Of a stretch of 64,000 bases of DNA, positions 9,128 through 18,258 are shown in pieces (the stretch's first letter is position 1; each line of letters opens with the position of its first letter). The stretch spans positions 1 to 64,000 of the forward strand of contig JAOXRT010000284.1 of the NCBI GenBank assembly GCA_025800365.1, read 5' to 3'. The translations under genes and the position numbers were made by a program. The stretch is from Cellvibrionaceae bacterium. GTDB lineage: Bacteria > Pseudomonadota > Gammaproteobacteria > Pseudomonadales > Cellvibrionaceae. A model generated the notes under the pieces. That model had not been told where the DNA came from. It was given only the letters and a program-made list of their open reading frames with translations, and made no database searches.

Positions 9128-9700
9128 TCACTGGCGGAGTAAAGTCTGTCGGTAGGCGGCTTGTTCTGGATATTGCCAATCGATAGCAATTGCCTTAATG
9201 CTGTTTTCTGATTGAATATCGTCTTTTGTTAAGGAATTAGCAGCTGTGCCAGGTGAGGCATTGCGCCAGTTCCCAGCTCTAAAAAAAGAGAAATTGGCCA
9301 GCTCTCTATCTTCAGAGAGCTGAAACTCTCCCCAGTTACCTAAAGAGTCGAGTTGATCTCGAAAAAGTCCATGCTCATTAGCGCGATAGCGCAAGTATTG
9401 AACACGATTTTCTTTGCTGTCTGACAGGGAGTGCTTTAGCTCTAGAACGAAACAATTCTCTGGGCTGGCACAATCCTGGCTTGGCCATACAATCTCTTTA
9501 CTATTTAATAGATCACGACTTATTACTTGTTCGAGAGAAAAACGTTCCTGCAATAGCTCGCTCTTTTCCGTTATCTTGTCGTTCAGTAGGGATGCGCGCT
9601 GCAATGCTTGGCTCGCGGCTACCGAAATCAGGGAAAAAATCGCTAAGCTAATCAAGGTTTCTATTAGGCTAATGCCTTTTTGTGAACGCATTAGCTTCAT
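9128..9700 (-). CDS. gspJ: Type II secretion minor pseudopilin GspJ
   Basis: A 190-residue type IV-pilin-like protein. The prepilin peptidase site and N-methylation helix are seen as KGISLIETLISLAIFSLISVA, with Glu at position 5. The helix runs into LLQERFSLEQVISRDLLN, a pattern typical of GspJ, and then a small beta-domain. The start overlaps the gspI stop by four bases (ATGA), showing translational coupling. It forms the pseudopilus tip with GspI and GspK. Confidence 0.88.
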   Translation of the reverse strand: MKLMRSQKGISLIETLISLAIFSLISVAASQALQRASLLNDKITEKSELLQERFSLEQVISRDLLNSKEIVWPSQDCASPENCFVLELKHSLSDSKENRVQYLRYRANEHGLFRDQLDSLGNWGEFQLSEDRELANFSFFRAGNWRNASPGTAANSLTKDDIQSENSIKAIAIDWQYPEQAAYRQTLLRQ

Positions 9701-10140
9701 AGCGTGTTGTTACCGTCTTTTTGGTAGCGGTAGTCGCTTCCCTGAAAGGTATTGTCAGCCAACTGGGGCTCGGCTGAAATTTTCTGGTGAACCGTTTGTG
9801 TTGCTAAAAGCGAATTACCTAAATAGATGTCAAGTGTCAGGGATTTCCAGTTTTGAAGTTGGTCGGTTTTAGGGGAATAGTTGACGGTCCATGTTTTGCC
9901 AGCATATTGATGTTTGCTTTGCTCAGGTCCTATGGGCCAATGGCTATATTGCAGTTGTAGCTCAGCGGCAAGATTGTTGCTCAAATGGCCGGCAAGGTGT
10001 TTGTGTTCAATTTTATACTGCCTTTCAAGTTGAAACTGTAAACTGCTCAAAGCCAATACTACCGTGCTGGCGAAAATAGCCAGGGCGACCAGGACTTCAA
10101 TCATCGATAAACCATGCTGCTTGTATCGATCAGTCTTCAT
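9697..10140 (-). CDS. gspI: Type II secretion minor pseudopilin GspI
   Basis: A 147-residue pseudopilin with a prepilin site and helix HGLSMIEVLVALAIFASTVV. It continues with the GspI-like pattern in which the helix carries paired hydrophobics and Asn residues (AGHLSNNLAAELQLQ). A small beta-domain with WTVNYSPK follows. The start overlaps gspH by four bases and the end overlaps gspJ by four bases. Confidence 0.88.
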   Translation of the reverse strand: MKTDRYKQHGLSMIEVLVALAIFASTVVLALSSLQFQLERQYKIEHKHLAGHLSNNLAAELQLQYSHWPIGPEQSKHQYAGKTWTVNYSPKTDQLQNWKSLTLDIYLGNSLLATQTVHQKISAEPQLADNTFQGSDYRYQKDGNNTL

Positions 10141-10658
10141 GGCAGTTCTTCTATTTGGCCGTGGCTATGTATCAGAAGGCCGGGCTTGCTCTCTACTTCT
10201 GGCATAGAAGCAGTTCCTTCTCTAAGCTGGTAGCTATCTAATGCTAGTCCTTCTGTAAAAAACATTTCAAACTTTGTGCCGTTACCGTGCGAGCTTGGTT
10301 CGCTAGAGCAGGGTTTGCAATCATCTAAGGGGCTAAGATATAGGCAGATGTCCTTATTGATTTTTAGATGGCTGTCAGTGTCTATCCATTGACCGTTGGA
10401 ATTCGATCGTTCTGGTGAGTCAGCGGCCACAGCTTGCTGATATTTTTGCACGCGAAGATGTGTATCAGAACAGCTTATACGCAGTTGGTCTTGTAAATAA
10501 AAAGACTGTTGGAGAGTGTGCTCAATAAAGCGGCTGATGTTTTGCCAGTCATTGCCGCGCTGTTTGCCGCCGAAATTTAGAATAATCAAGCTGCTGGCCA
10601 GGGCTAGAATAGCGAGGGTAATTAATACTTCCAGTAGGCTAAGTCCTTGGTTTCGCAT
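10137..10658 (-). CDS. gspH: Type II secretion minor pseudopilin GspH
   Basis: A 173-residue pseudopilin beginning almost directly with the prepilin site (QGLSLLEVLITLAILALA). The globular part contains four Cys (SCS, ICLY and CKPC), which could form disulfides. The position directly after gspF is normally held by gspG. The length and the lack of the GspG calcium-site C-terminal pattern argue that this is GspH, so gspG is missing from the operon. It starts one base after the gspF stop. Confidence 0.82.
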   Translation of the reverse strand: MRNQGLSLLEVLITLAILALASSLIILNFGGKQRGNDWQNISRFIEHTLQQSFYLQDQLRISCSDTHLRVQKYQQAVAADSPERSNSNGQWIDTDSHLKINKDICLYLSPLDDCKPCSSEPSSHGNGTKFEMFFTEGLALDSYQLREGTASMPEVESKPGLLIHSHGQIEELP

Positions 10659-10659
10659 T

Positions 10660-11856
10660 TTAGCCTACTAGCGTGTTCATTTGCATGAGTGGTAATAAAA
10701 TAGCCAAAACAATTAGAAATACCATACCACCGACAATGGTAATTAGGGCTGGCTCTAATACGGCTAGGGCAATTTCGATACTATTATTAAGATCTTGTTT
10801 TTCTTCCTTGGCCGCTTTTTCTAGCATCTGAGCTAATCGACCGCTCTGCTCGCCATTACTGATCAGTAAGAGGCTGTTGGGGCTCAGTAGTTGGCTGCTT
10901 TGTAAAAATTCGCTTAAACGTTGCCCAGATTTCAGCTGTTGTTCGGCAGCTGATAGTGCTTCTTTATAATCAGGGCTTTTAATAAGTCTCGCAGATGACG
11001 TGGCAGCATCTGCAATGGGGATTCCGGCTTTATAGAGAACGGCAACGGTAGATAGGTAGCGGCTGGCGTCGTTTTTACGAAGCAGCTCCCGAGTCATGGG
11101 TAACTGGGCTGCGATTGATAAACGCCATTGTTGCTGTTTTAAGAAAGCTCTTTTTAATCCAATCACAGCAATAAAAGCCAATATTAAGGCTGGGCCATAG
11201 TCTTGACTCAGCTCGCTAAGTTTTATCATGATTTGAGTCAACATTGGCAAATCGGCTTTGCCTTCGAGCTGTTGCACCAGTTTTGGAACTACGGTGCTTA
11301 ACAATAAACCTACAATAGCTACGGCAACAAGGCAGAGAATGATTGGGTATAGGCTAGCCATACGTATTTTATGGCTTTGCGAGATTTGTTCCTCTATATG
11401 AGTTCCTAGCGCCTCTAAAATTTGAGTCATTTTGCCAGACTTTTCGCCAGCTTTTATTTGAGCGATATAAAGCTCATCAAAACCTGCATTACTATCGTCC
11501 AATGCAGCGCTCAAACTTTGTCCCTCTGTTAGTGACTGGTTAATGCTTTGGCAGCAGTCTTTAAGGCTGTAGATGTTATTGTGGCTAATGATTCCCTGGA
11601 TAGCCTGCTTAACAGGTATGTTGGCCTCATAGAAACTGTGCAGTTGGCGAGTAAACAGCAATAATTCTTTGGGTTTTAATTTTCGCTTTATGCTGAACGA
11701 GCTAAAGCCGCGCTTTGCGCCTTGCTCTTGCAGGCTGACTAAGGTCAGTGCTCTAGCTTTTAATTCTTGTGTCGCAATATCCCTATTGTCAGCGCTTATC
11801 GCTCCGTTGCTAAGTTTTCCTTTGCTGTCTATGGCTCGATAAATATAATGGCGCAT
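10660..11856 (-). CDS. gspF: Type II secretion inner-membrane platform protein GspF
   Basis: GspF is the polytopic platform protein that works with the GspE ATPase. The 398-residue protein has the two repeated T2SSF domains (about residues 70-195 and 270-390), each opening with the FTRQL...GIPV or LSTVAVLYKAGIPI pattern and ending in a hydrophobic helix. The N-terminal YRAIDSKGKLSNG is the usual PilC/GspF start. The C-terminus ILLPLMQMNTLVG is close to the family consensus. The start lies two bases after the gspE stop. Confidence 0.95.
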   Translation of the reverse strand: MRHYIYRAIDSKGKLSNGAISADNRDIATQELKARALTLVSLQEQGAKRGFSSFSIKRKLKPKELLLFTRQLHSFYEANIPVKQAIQGIISHNNIYSLKDCCQSINQSLTEGQSLSAALDDSNAGFDELYIAQIKAGEKSGKMTQILEALGTHIEEQISQSHKIRMASLYPIILCLVAVAIVGLLLSTVVPKLVQQLEGKADLPMLTQIMIKLSELSQDYGPALILAFIAVIGLKRAFLKQQQWRLSIAAQLPMTRELLRKNDASRYLSTVAVLYKAGIPIADAATSSARLIKSPDYKEALSAAEQQLKSGQRLSEFLQSSQLLSPNSLLLISNGEQSGRLAQMLEKAAKEEKQDLNNSIEIALAVLEPALITIVGGMVFLIVLAILLPLMQMNTLVG

Positions 11857-11858
11857 GT

Positions 11859-13322
11859 TTAGTAATCTTGGTTTACATTATAAACACGTAGGATTTCGTC
11901 GTAGCTGCTTTCTCCCTCAAGCAGCTTGTCAATACAGTGGCTATGCAAAGTCCGACCTTGTACCTTTTTAAAGCTAACATCCAATTTTGAATCGTGTTTT
12001 TCAGGGCTCAATTTTTGCAGCTGTTGTTGGGCACTCTTATCTATGACAATCATTTCAAATACAGCAATACGCCCACTATAGCCACTTTGCTCACATTCAG
12101 TACAGCCGCTGGCTTTATAAATAGTTTGGCCGGCCAGGCCAGGGTGGCCAAGATGCTGGGCTTGTTGGGGCGATATTTCACTGGCAACGCGACAATGCTT
12201 GCACAGCTTTCGAAGTAGACGTTGAGCAATAATAGCTTTTACTGCGCTAGCGAGAAGAAAGGACTCTTGTCCTAAATCCAATAGTCGTGTGATCGCCTCG
12301 TCGGCATTATTGGTGTGCAAGGTGCTTAACACTAGGTGGCCTGTCAAACTGGCTTGGTTGGCAATGCTGGCCGTTTCACTATCTCTAATTTCGCCGACCA
12401 TTAGCACGTCAGGGTCTTGCCTTAAAATGGCACGTAGTGCCTTGGCAAAACCCATGTCAATTGCTGAGTTGACAGGTACTTGTCCAATTCCCGCTAACTC
12501 ATACTCAATGGGGTCTTCAACAGTTAATATGTTTTTCTCGCTGCTGTGAATATCTTGGAGGGCAGCGTATAGACTGCTGGTTTTGCCAGCCCCAGTTGGG
12601 CCACAAACGAGAACTAAGCCATGGTTCTGTCGAATAGCCTTCTTAAACTCTTGTAACAAAGGTTCCGGCAATCCAAGTTGATCAATTGCAATTTGCTGTT
12701 GACTCTTGTCCAGTATCCGCAGAACTAAGCGCTCGCCATGATTTGCCGGTATGGTGGAGATCCGAAGATCTATGGGCTTGCCGGCAAGATTAACCGTCAT
12801 GCGCCCATCTTGAGGTAAGCGTTGTTCAGCGATGTCAAGTTCAGCGAGCACTTTGATTCTAGAGCAAAGGCGCGGGGCTATTTCTCCTTGCAAGTTTTGG
12901 ATTTCTTGTAGAACGCCGTCAATTCTAAAACGAATGGCGAGCTGACCTTTGAACGGTTCGATATGAATGTCGGAAGCTTGTCGGCGAATAGCTTGGCTAA
13001 GTATACGGTTAAACAGCTTAATAATGGGGGCATCGTCACCTTCTGCCAGTAATTCAATATCCTTGGCTTGCCATAGGGAGCCTTCACTCAAGGGTTCTTC
13101 GTCAAAAGTTTCGCTCTGAGATTGGTAGAAATGCTGCAACTTTTCTTGAAACTCTGCCGCCTCAAGTTGCTGAACTTCAATGCCAGCTGGCATGCGTCGT
13201 TGCACCTCAAGTAGACTGTCTAGACTGGTGTTTTCAGTTATAAAAATACGGCTTATTTGTGAGTCGCTATGACTCACAAATATCGAGTTTTGATTGGCAA
13301 ATTCAAAATTCAGCTTTTCCAT
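11859..13322 (-). CDS. gspE: Type II secretion traffic ATPase GspE
   Basis: This is the hexameric cytoplasmic ATPase that powers pseudopilus assembly. The 487-residue protein has Walker A GPTGAGKTSS (around residue 240), the Asp box ILTVEDPIEY, Walker B VLMVGEIRD and the His box GHLVLSTLHTN. Near the C-terminus two CxxC pairs (CKHC, CTEC) form the zinc-binding C-domain. The N1 region expected to bind GspL is present (LNFEFANQNS onward). Gene order and 12-bp spacing to gspD support one transcript. Confidence 0.96.
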   Translation of the reverse strand: MEKLNFEFANQNSIFVSHSDSQISRIFITENTSLDSLLEVQRRMPAGIEVQQLEAAEFQEKLQHFYQSQSETFDEEPLSEGSLWQAKDIELLAEGDDAPIIKLFNRILSQAIRRQASDIHIEPFKGQLAIRFRIDGVLQEIQNLQGEIAPRLCSRIKVLAELDIAEQRLPQDGRMTVNLAGKPIDLRISTIPANHGERLVLRILDKSQQQIAIDQLGLPEPLLQEFKKAIRQNHGLVLVCGPTGAGKTSSLYAALQDIHSSEKNILTVEDPIEYELAGIGQVPVNSAIDMGFAKALRAILRQDPDVLMVGEIRDSETASIANQASLTGHLVLSTLHTNNADEAITRLLDLGQESFLLASAVKAIIAQRLLRKLCKHCRVASEISPQQAQHLGHPGLAGQTIYKASGCTECEQSGYSGRIAVFEMIVIDKSAQQQLQKLSPEKHDSKLDVSFKKVQGRTLHSHCIDKLLEGESSYDEILRVYNVNQDY

Positions 13323-13334
13323 CTAAAATTTTGC

Positions 13335-15299
13335 CTATTCTTCGAATACCGGTAACACTGGGATGATGTCGTTATCTAAAAGGGGGATTCCAGTTTCCTG
13401 TTTGAGTAGCTGTTCAGCACGAATATAACGGTATTTTTTCTGGCTAATGGCGTTTAAAAGTTGCTGGTCACGGATAATGGTAGGGCGTAAAAATACCATG
13501 AGATTGCGCTTACTCTTTTCGCTATTGTCGCTGCGAAACACCCGTCCCAACAGTGGGATGTCGCCCAGTAGGGGGACCTTTGAATTGACCAGCTGAATGC
13601 GCTCATCCATTAAGCCACCAAGTACGATGGTTTCGCCATCTTCGGCGAGTACGGTGGTGTTTAAAGTACGTTTATTAGTGATCAAGTCGGAGGCTTGTAG
13701 TCCAGTTAATGAAGAAACTTCTTGTTGTATTTTGAGCTGAATCGCGTTGCCTTCGTTGATTTGAGGTTTAACTTCTAATTTGATGCCCACTTCTTTGCGG
13801 TCAATGGTTTGGAAGGGGTTGCTGTTATTGCTGCCGGTTGTTGAGCCGGTAATAAATGGGACTTCTTGACCGACTAGAATAGAGGCTTCTTCGTTGTCTG
13901 TGACTAACAGGCTGGGCGTGGAGAGAATGTTAGAGTCGGTGTTTTCTGCGAGAGCATTAATAAGTACAGCAAAGCTCAATCCGTTATTGCGTATCCTGCC
14001 TCCAGCTAGATTAAGGCCGTTGGCCCCAGAAAGTGCATTATTCAGGGCGCTATCATTGTCGGTGAGTAGGGCACCAGCAAGTGCCGCAGCATTTAAACTA
14101 CCCACGGTGCTGCTTAAACCACCGCCAATTTGCCCATCTTTGCCTACTAGCCACTGTACTCCTAGCTCTTTCGCCAGAGTGTCCGAAAGCTCGACGATAA
14201 TCGCTTCAATGAGTACCTGTGCTCGGCGGATATCCAGCTGTGCGATTAGCGCTTTGGCATCGCTGACGGCTTGCTGTGTACCCGTTAGGATCAAGGCGTT
14301 GATATCCTCATCGACTTCAACGTTAAGTGCTTTATCAGGGTTGGCTTGTTGTTTTCCAGCAATGCCTTGTTTGGGTTGTTCAATGCCTTGTAGGATTTTT
14401 TGTAACTTCAAGGCATTGGCATACTGAAGGTAAATAACTTGATGTCGCTGCTGTTGATCATCACCTTTGTCCAGCTCTCGCAAAATGTTTCGTAGTTTTA
14501 AGCGTTCGCGACTTGGGCCGCGTAGCAAGACACTATTGCTGTTTTGATCATAAGCTATGGCAACTTTATTGGTTTTTTCGTCGCCATTGGCTTTAAGTAG
14601 GGCACTGAGTAGTTGTGCCATGCTCGCCGCGGAGCTGTTTTTTAAAGGTACAGCTTCGAGATCTTGCTGACCTTGTTGGTCGACATTTTGGGCGATTTTC
14701 AATAGGCGGCTAATGTTGGCCGAGCGGTCTGTAATAATCAGCGTATTGCTGGGCTCATAGGCATTGATAACCCCGATGCGGCCGTCGACAAGTGGGCGCA
14801 AGGTGTTCAATAAACTTTTGGCGGCAACGTTTTCTAAATGAATAACCCTGGTGATGATGGCATCACTGGCTTCAGTATTTTCGCCGGTGGAAACCAGGCC
14901 GCCCTCAAGTTTAGCTTGTGGGGCAAGTACAACTTTTAAGATATTTTCGCCTTGTAATACGGCCATATAACCGTGAGCTTGCAACTGACTTAGAAAGATC
15001 TCATAAACTTCGTCAGCGCTTAATGACTTGCGACTATTAATATTGACTCTGCCTTTAACACGCGGGTCGATAATGATGGTGCGCCCAGTAATTTTTCCCA
15101 CGGATGTTATAAATTCACGCATTTCTACATCGTTCATGGTGAATTCAAATTTTTCAGCTTCATTGGCTAGAGCTAAGGGTGTAGCCAAAACAAACAATAA
15201 GCAGGCTCGAAGCGCCAATTTGTTCGTTGTTGCAAGTAGCGCTCTATTAACGATTTTTATTAATGAGATCTTACCGTTTTTTATCATTGTTATTTCCAT
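13335..15299 (-). CDS. gspD: Type II secretion outer-membrane secretin GspD
   Basis: GspD forms the outer-membrane channel. The 654-residue protein has a long N-region and signal peptide ending near PLALANEAE, an N0 domain (FTMNDVEMREFITSVGKITG), the N1-N3 repeats, then the secretin core. The core carries VPLLGDIPLLGRVFRS, the conserved secretin motif, near the end. The GSTTGSNNSNPFQTIDRKEVGI stretch belongs to the gate region. The protein ends soon after the core, so there is at most a short pilotin-binding S-domain; no pilotin gene is adjacent. The start at 15299 gives a long N-terminus; ATG at 15287 is also possible. Confidence 0.95.
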   Translation of the reverse strand: MEITMIKNGKISLIKIVNRALLATTNKLALRACLLFVLATPLALANEAEKFEFTMNDVEMREFITSVGKITGRTIIIDPRVKGRVNINSRKSLSADEVYEIFLSQLQAHGYMAVLQGENILKVVLAPQAKLEGGLVSTGENTEASDAIITRVIHLENVAAKSLLNTLRPLVDGRIGVINAYEPSNTLIITDRSANISRLLKIAQNVDQQGQQDLEAVPLKNSSAASMAQLLSALLKANGDEKTNKVAIAYDQNSNSVLLRGPSRERLKLRNILRELDKGDDQQQRHQVIYLQYANALKLQKILQGIEQPKQGIAGKQQANPDKALNVEVDEDINALILTGTQQAVSDAKALIAQLDIRRAQVLIEAIIVELSDTLAKELGVQWLVGKDGQIGGGLSSTVGSLNAAALAGALLTDNDSALNNALSGANGLNLAGGRIRNNGLSFAVLINALAENTDSNILSTPSLLVTDNEEASILVGQEVPFITGSTTGSNNSNPFQTIDRKEVGIKLEVKPQINEGNAIQLKIQQEVSSLTGLQASDLITNKRTLNTTVLAEDGETIVLGGLMDERIQLVNSKVPLLGDIPLLGRVFRSDNSEKSKRNLMVFLRPTIIRDQQLLNAISQKKYRYIRAEQLLKQETGIPLLDNDIIPVLPVFEE

Positions 15300-15336
15300 A
15301 AAGGTAAAGAGTCTTAATCCTAAAATTAATGCCTGT

Positions 15337-16143
15337 TTAAAAAACCAATGTCAGCTGGCGTTCTGTACCGTCGCGATTGAGTTGCAATTCAATTTTTCCG
15401 CTGCTTAGAAGTCTTGGTACAGAACTCAAGCCAATGTCAGCAATGGGAGTATTATTGATGTGGGTTAGCTGATCACCTGTTTCTAATCCAGCTTGATTGA
15501 ATAGTGTAGCGGACTTACTTGGTGATAAAGATAAACTGCTGAGCTTACCGTTTTCATAGTTAGCTTGAGCCTGAATGTGATCGGCAAGGGAATTTGGCTG
15601 CTGTAGTACAATAGTTTTTAGTTGTGGCAGCTTGATGACAGTTGCTGTTGTTTCTTCACTTATTTCTTTTCCATTAAGCCCTAATCGCTTTTCACCCCAA
15701 GGGCCAGCGAGGGTAATGTTATCTGCGGCAATGGCTTTAATACTGATATCTTTTTGCTCTGGTAAATGCTCGCCCACAGACATAAGTAATTGTTCATCGT
15801 GCCAACGTATGATGGCAAAAGACTGTTTAGCACTACTGCGAACCAAACCAACGAGTTGCACCTGGTCCAACTCTTGCCAACTTTGTGCTTGGCTATCAAG
15901 AATCGAACTGGCTTGCTTGGAAGCTTTTGCGGTTGTTTTTTTAGAGGCCGGCTTAATGGCGATATCGATCTTTGATTGCGGTTTTGTTGTCTGTTGCTGA
16001 GGCGGTGCGAGATAACGCTGCAGGCTAAGGAATACGATAACGCAAACTGCGAGCAAAAATAGCCATTCTAAGATCGCTACGCGGTTACTGCCGAGGGGTA
16101 AGCGGCTGTAAATTGGATATAGTGCTGCGCGAAATAAAGACAT
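15337..16143 (-). CDS. gspC: Type II secretion protein GspC
   Basis: GspC bridges the inner-membrane platform and the secretin. The 268-residue protein has a cytoplasmic start, one membrane helix (WLFLLAVCVIVFLSL), and a proline/lysine-rich linker. An HR domain follows, marked by VQLVGLVRSSAKQSFAII, and then a PDZ-like domain at the C-terminus (LETGDQLTHINNTPI...QLNRDGTERQLTLVF). It is the first gene of the operon; its promoter should lie in the 303-bp gap to gdhA. Confidence 0.9.
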   Translation of the reverse strand: MSLFRAALYPIYSRLPLGSNRVAILEWLFLLAVCVIVFLSLQRYLAPPQQQTTKPQSKIDIAIKPASKKTTAKASKQASSILDSQAQSWQELDQVQLVGLVRSSAKQSFAIIRWHDEQLLMSVGEHLPEQKDISIKAIAADNITLAGPWGEKRLGLNGKEISEETTATVIKLPQLKTIVLQQPNSLADHIQAQANYENGKLSSLSLSPSKSATLFNQAGLETGDQLTHINNTPIADIGLSSVPRLLSSGKIELQLNRDGTERQLTLVF

Positions 16144-16446
16144 GCCGCCGTTGCCGAAGTACTGATTTCTAGGTTTTTATTTTGAGCTCTGCTTGCGCGG
16201 CTTTGCTCATCGCTTTGAGCCACACATTCATAGCTACTCTTATCGTAGATTAAGAGGTCTTAGGTTAACACAAAATTACCTAGGATTACTTACCCATAGC
16301 ATGGCTAATTTTAGCAATGGAATTTAAAGAAGTTAGACGCGGGCAGAGCATTTTAGAAAGGTCAAAAAACAGACAGGCGCCCCGTGGGGCGTATTGAGTC
16401 AGGCGTGCAGAGGCACGCCTATGATTTGTAAGTCGAAGTGAATAGT
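16144..16446. other. Intergenic region between gspC and gdhA
   Basis: It must hold the gspC promoter (read leftward) and the 3' end of gdhA. The hairpins at 16364-16420 are the only clear structures. No open frame with coding character was seen and no promoter hexamers were assigned. Confidence 0.45.
16364..16420 (-). terminator. Two hairpins behind gdhA, probable terminator region
   Basis: Read on the minus strand, a perfect 8-bp stem with a 4-nt loop (AGGCGTGC / GCACGCCT, 16401-16420) is followed by a second GC-rich stem (CGCCCC / GGGGCG). Seven bases after that stem comes a run of six Ts. The T-run is displaced, so termination strength is uncertain. Confidence 0.6.
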
Positions 16447-17814
16447 CTAGATAACACCGTAGGCAATCATGGCGTTAGCGACCTTGTTAAAACCGGCAAT
16501 ATTGGCGCCTCGTACATAATCGATGTAATCGTCACCAGGGCTTTGACCGTGTTCCATGCAGTTGTCGTGAATGGTCTGCATAATATTGCGCAACTGGCGA
16601 TTTAGATTGCTTTCATCCCAAGAGATACGAGCAGAGTTCTGGCTCATCTCCAGGCCGGATACCGCAACACCACCGGCATTTGCTGCCTTACTCGGTGCAT
16701 ACATAATGCGAGCTTTTTGGAATACTTCCACGCCACCAGCAGTAGTGGGCATATTGGCGCCTTCGGATACCGCCATGCAGCCATTTTTAACCAGCGCCAA
16801 GGCATCTTCTTCATGCAGCTCATTTTGAGTGGCGCAAGGGAAGGCCAAATCGCAGGGCACTTTCCATGGGCGCTCACCCGCATGAAAGCTCGCGCCTGGA
16901 TACTCTTCAACATACTCTGAAATTCGACCGCGCTTAACATTTTTCAGGTGCAGGACGAAGTCCAGCTTATCTTCATCGATACCCTCTGGGTCATGAATAA
17001 AGCCAGAAGAATCCGATAGTGTTAATACCTTGGCGCCAAGTTCGATAAGCTTTTTACTGGCATAGCTTGCAACATTACCTGAGCCCGATACCACGGCTGT
17101 TTTACCTGCTAGGCTTTGATTGCGTACCTTCAGCATGTCTTCTAGCATATAAACAGCGCCGAAGCCGGTCGCCTCGGTTCTGACAAGACTGCCGCCATAC
17201 TCAAGGCCTTTACCGGTAAGAATGCCGGTGAATTCGTTGGTAAGACGTTTGTGTTGGCCAAACATATAACCAATCTCTCGAGCTCCAACACCGATATCGC
17301 CGGCGGGTACATCGGTGTCGGCACCGATGTGTCTGAACAGCTGAGTCATAAAGGCTTGGCAAAAGCGCATTACTTCGCGATCAGATTTGCCCTTAGGGTT
17401 AAAGTCAGAGCCACCTTTACCGCCGCCCATGGGTAATCCCGTTAGGCTGTTTTTAAAGGTTTGCTCAAAAGCGAGAAACTTTAAGGTGGAAAGAGTGACA
17501 TCGTGGTGAAATCGTAAGCCGCCTTTGTAAGGGCCGATGGCATTATTACACTGTACTCGATAGCCACGGTTTACGCGGACATTACCCTCGTCGTCCTCCC
17601 AGCACACTCGAAAGCTGACAATCCTATCGGGTTCTGTCATGCGCTCTAAGATTCGGGCTTCTTTGTAGATCGGCTTATCTTGAATGTAAGGGATGATTGT
17701 TTCGGCGACTTCATGTACGGCTTGGTGAAAATCAGATTCGCCTGGGTTACGACGAACTAGGCCTTGCATAAATTCATCTATTTCACTTTGAACGGCACTA
17801 GAGTGTTGTGTCAT
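16447..17814 (-). CDS. gdhA: NADP-type glutamate dehydrogenase
   Basis: The enzyme makes glutamate from 2-oxoglutarate and ammonium using NADPH. The 455-residue length and sequence are those of the hexameric small-subunit class. Visible sites are GPYKGGLRFH with LPMGGGKGGSDFNPKGKS (catalytic Lys region), VPAGDIGVGAREIGYMFGQ, and the Rossmann motif VSGSGNVA. The start has a good ribosome binding site (AAGGAG six bases upstream). It is a single gene, oriented away from the 18-50 kb locus. NADPH specificity is inferred from similarity to the NADP class. Confidence 0.96.
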   Translation of the reverse strand: MTQHSSAVQSEIDEFMQGLVRRNPGESDFHQAVHEVAETIIPYIQDKPIYKEARILERMTEPDRIVSFRVCWEDDEGNVRVNRGYRVQCNNAIGPYKGGLRFHHDVTLSTLKFLAFEQTFKNSLTGLPMGGGKGGSDFNPKGKSDREVMRFCQAFMTQLFRHIGADTDVPAGDIGVGAREIGYMFGQHKRLTNEFTGILTGKGLEYGGSLVRTEATGFGAVYMLEDMLKVRNQSLAGKTAVVSGSGNVASYASKKLIELGAKVLTLSDSSGFIHDPEGIDEDKLDFVLHLKNVKRGRISEYVEEYPGASFHAGERPWKVPCDLAFPCATQNELHEEDALALVKNGCMAVSEGANMPTTAGGVEVFQKARIMYAPSKAANAGGVAVSGLEMSQNSARISWDESNLNRQLRNIMQTIHDNCMEHGQSPGDDYIDYVRGANIAGFNKVANAMIAYGVI

Positions 17815-18258
17815 GTGTGGCTCCTTAATGAGTAGCTCGCTTATACTCTTTATTGTTAGCTAATTAGAGCAGTGCATTGGCATTACTGTTTATACAGGTG
17901 TATCTGTTAATTAAGTCTAGCAGCCAAAGCATTACTGACATTGCCAGAGTTGGGCGCACAGTTAAAGCCGGCGGTGTGTTTAGACGCCAGCTTTGGTAGG
18001 AGGGCGCCTAAATCTATGTGGCCTGTTGTACCTTGCTGTTGTCTCTTGCTGTGGCTTGGCGTTTAAACCCTTAACTGTTTAAACACGGCTGCTATATGCT
18101 ATGTTTACGGCGGCAGTGTGCCATACTTAAGGTAAGGCAAAGATAAGAAGTTACTTTAAGTTGCAAACGTAAGGACATAATTGTTAAGGTTGACAGTAGA
18201 TAACTAGTAGAATCGGGTTCATTGGAAGGCAACCCTCTCATAGATAACGAGGCCAGTG
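17815..18258. other. Divergent intergenic region, gdhA / FHA-kinase locus
   Basis: This 444-bp gap must carry the promoter of gdhA (leftward) and of the FHA gene that opens the large plus-strand locus. I see no gene. A TTGACA at 18190 is followed by TAGAAT only 12 bases later, too close for a sigma-70 pair. The ribosome binding site GAGG lies six bases before the ATG at 18259. Confidence 0.45.

Noticed and set aside
9120..9179. Longer GspK start at 9179
   Set aside because: It would overlap gspJ by ~50 bases and add 20 residues unlike a prepilin leader; ATG at 9119 fits operon spacing.
18190..18213. TTGACA ... TAGAAT as a sigma-70 promoter
   Set aside because: The spacer is only 12 bases.
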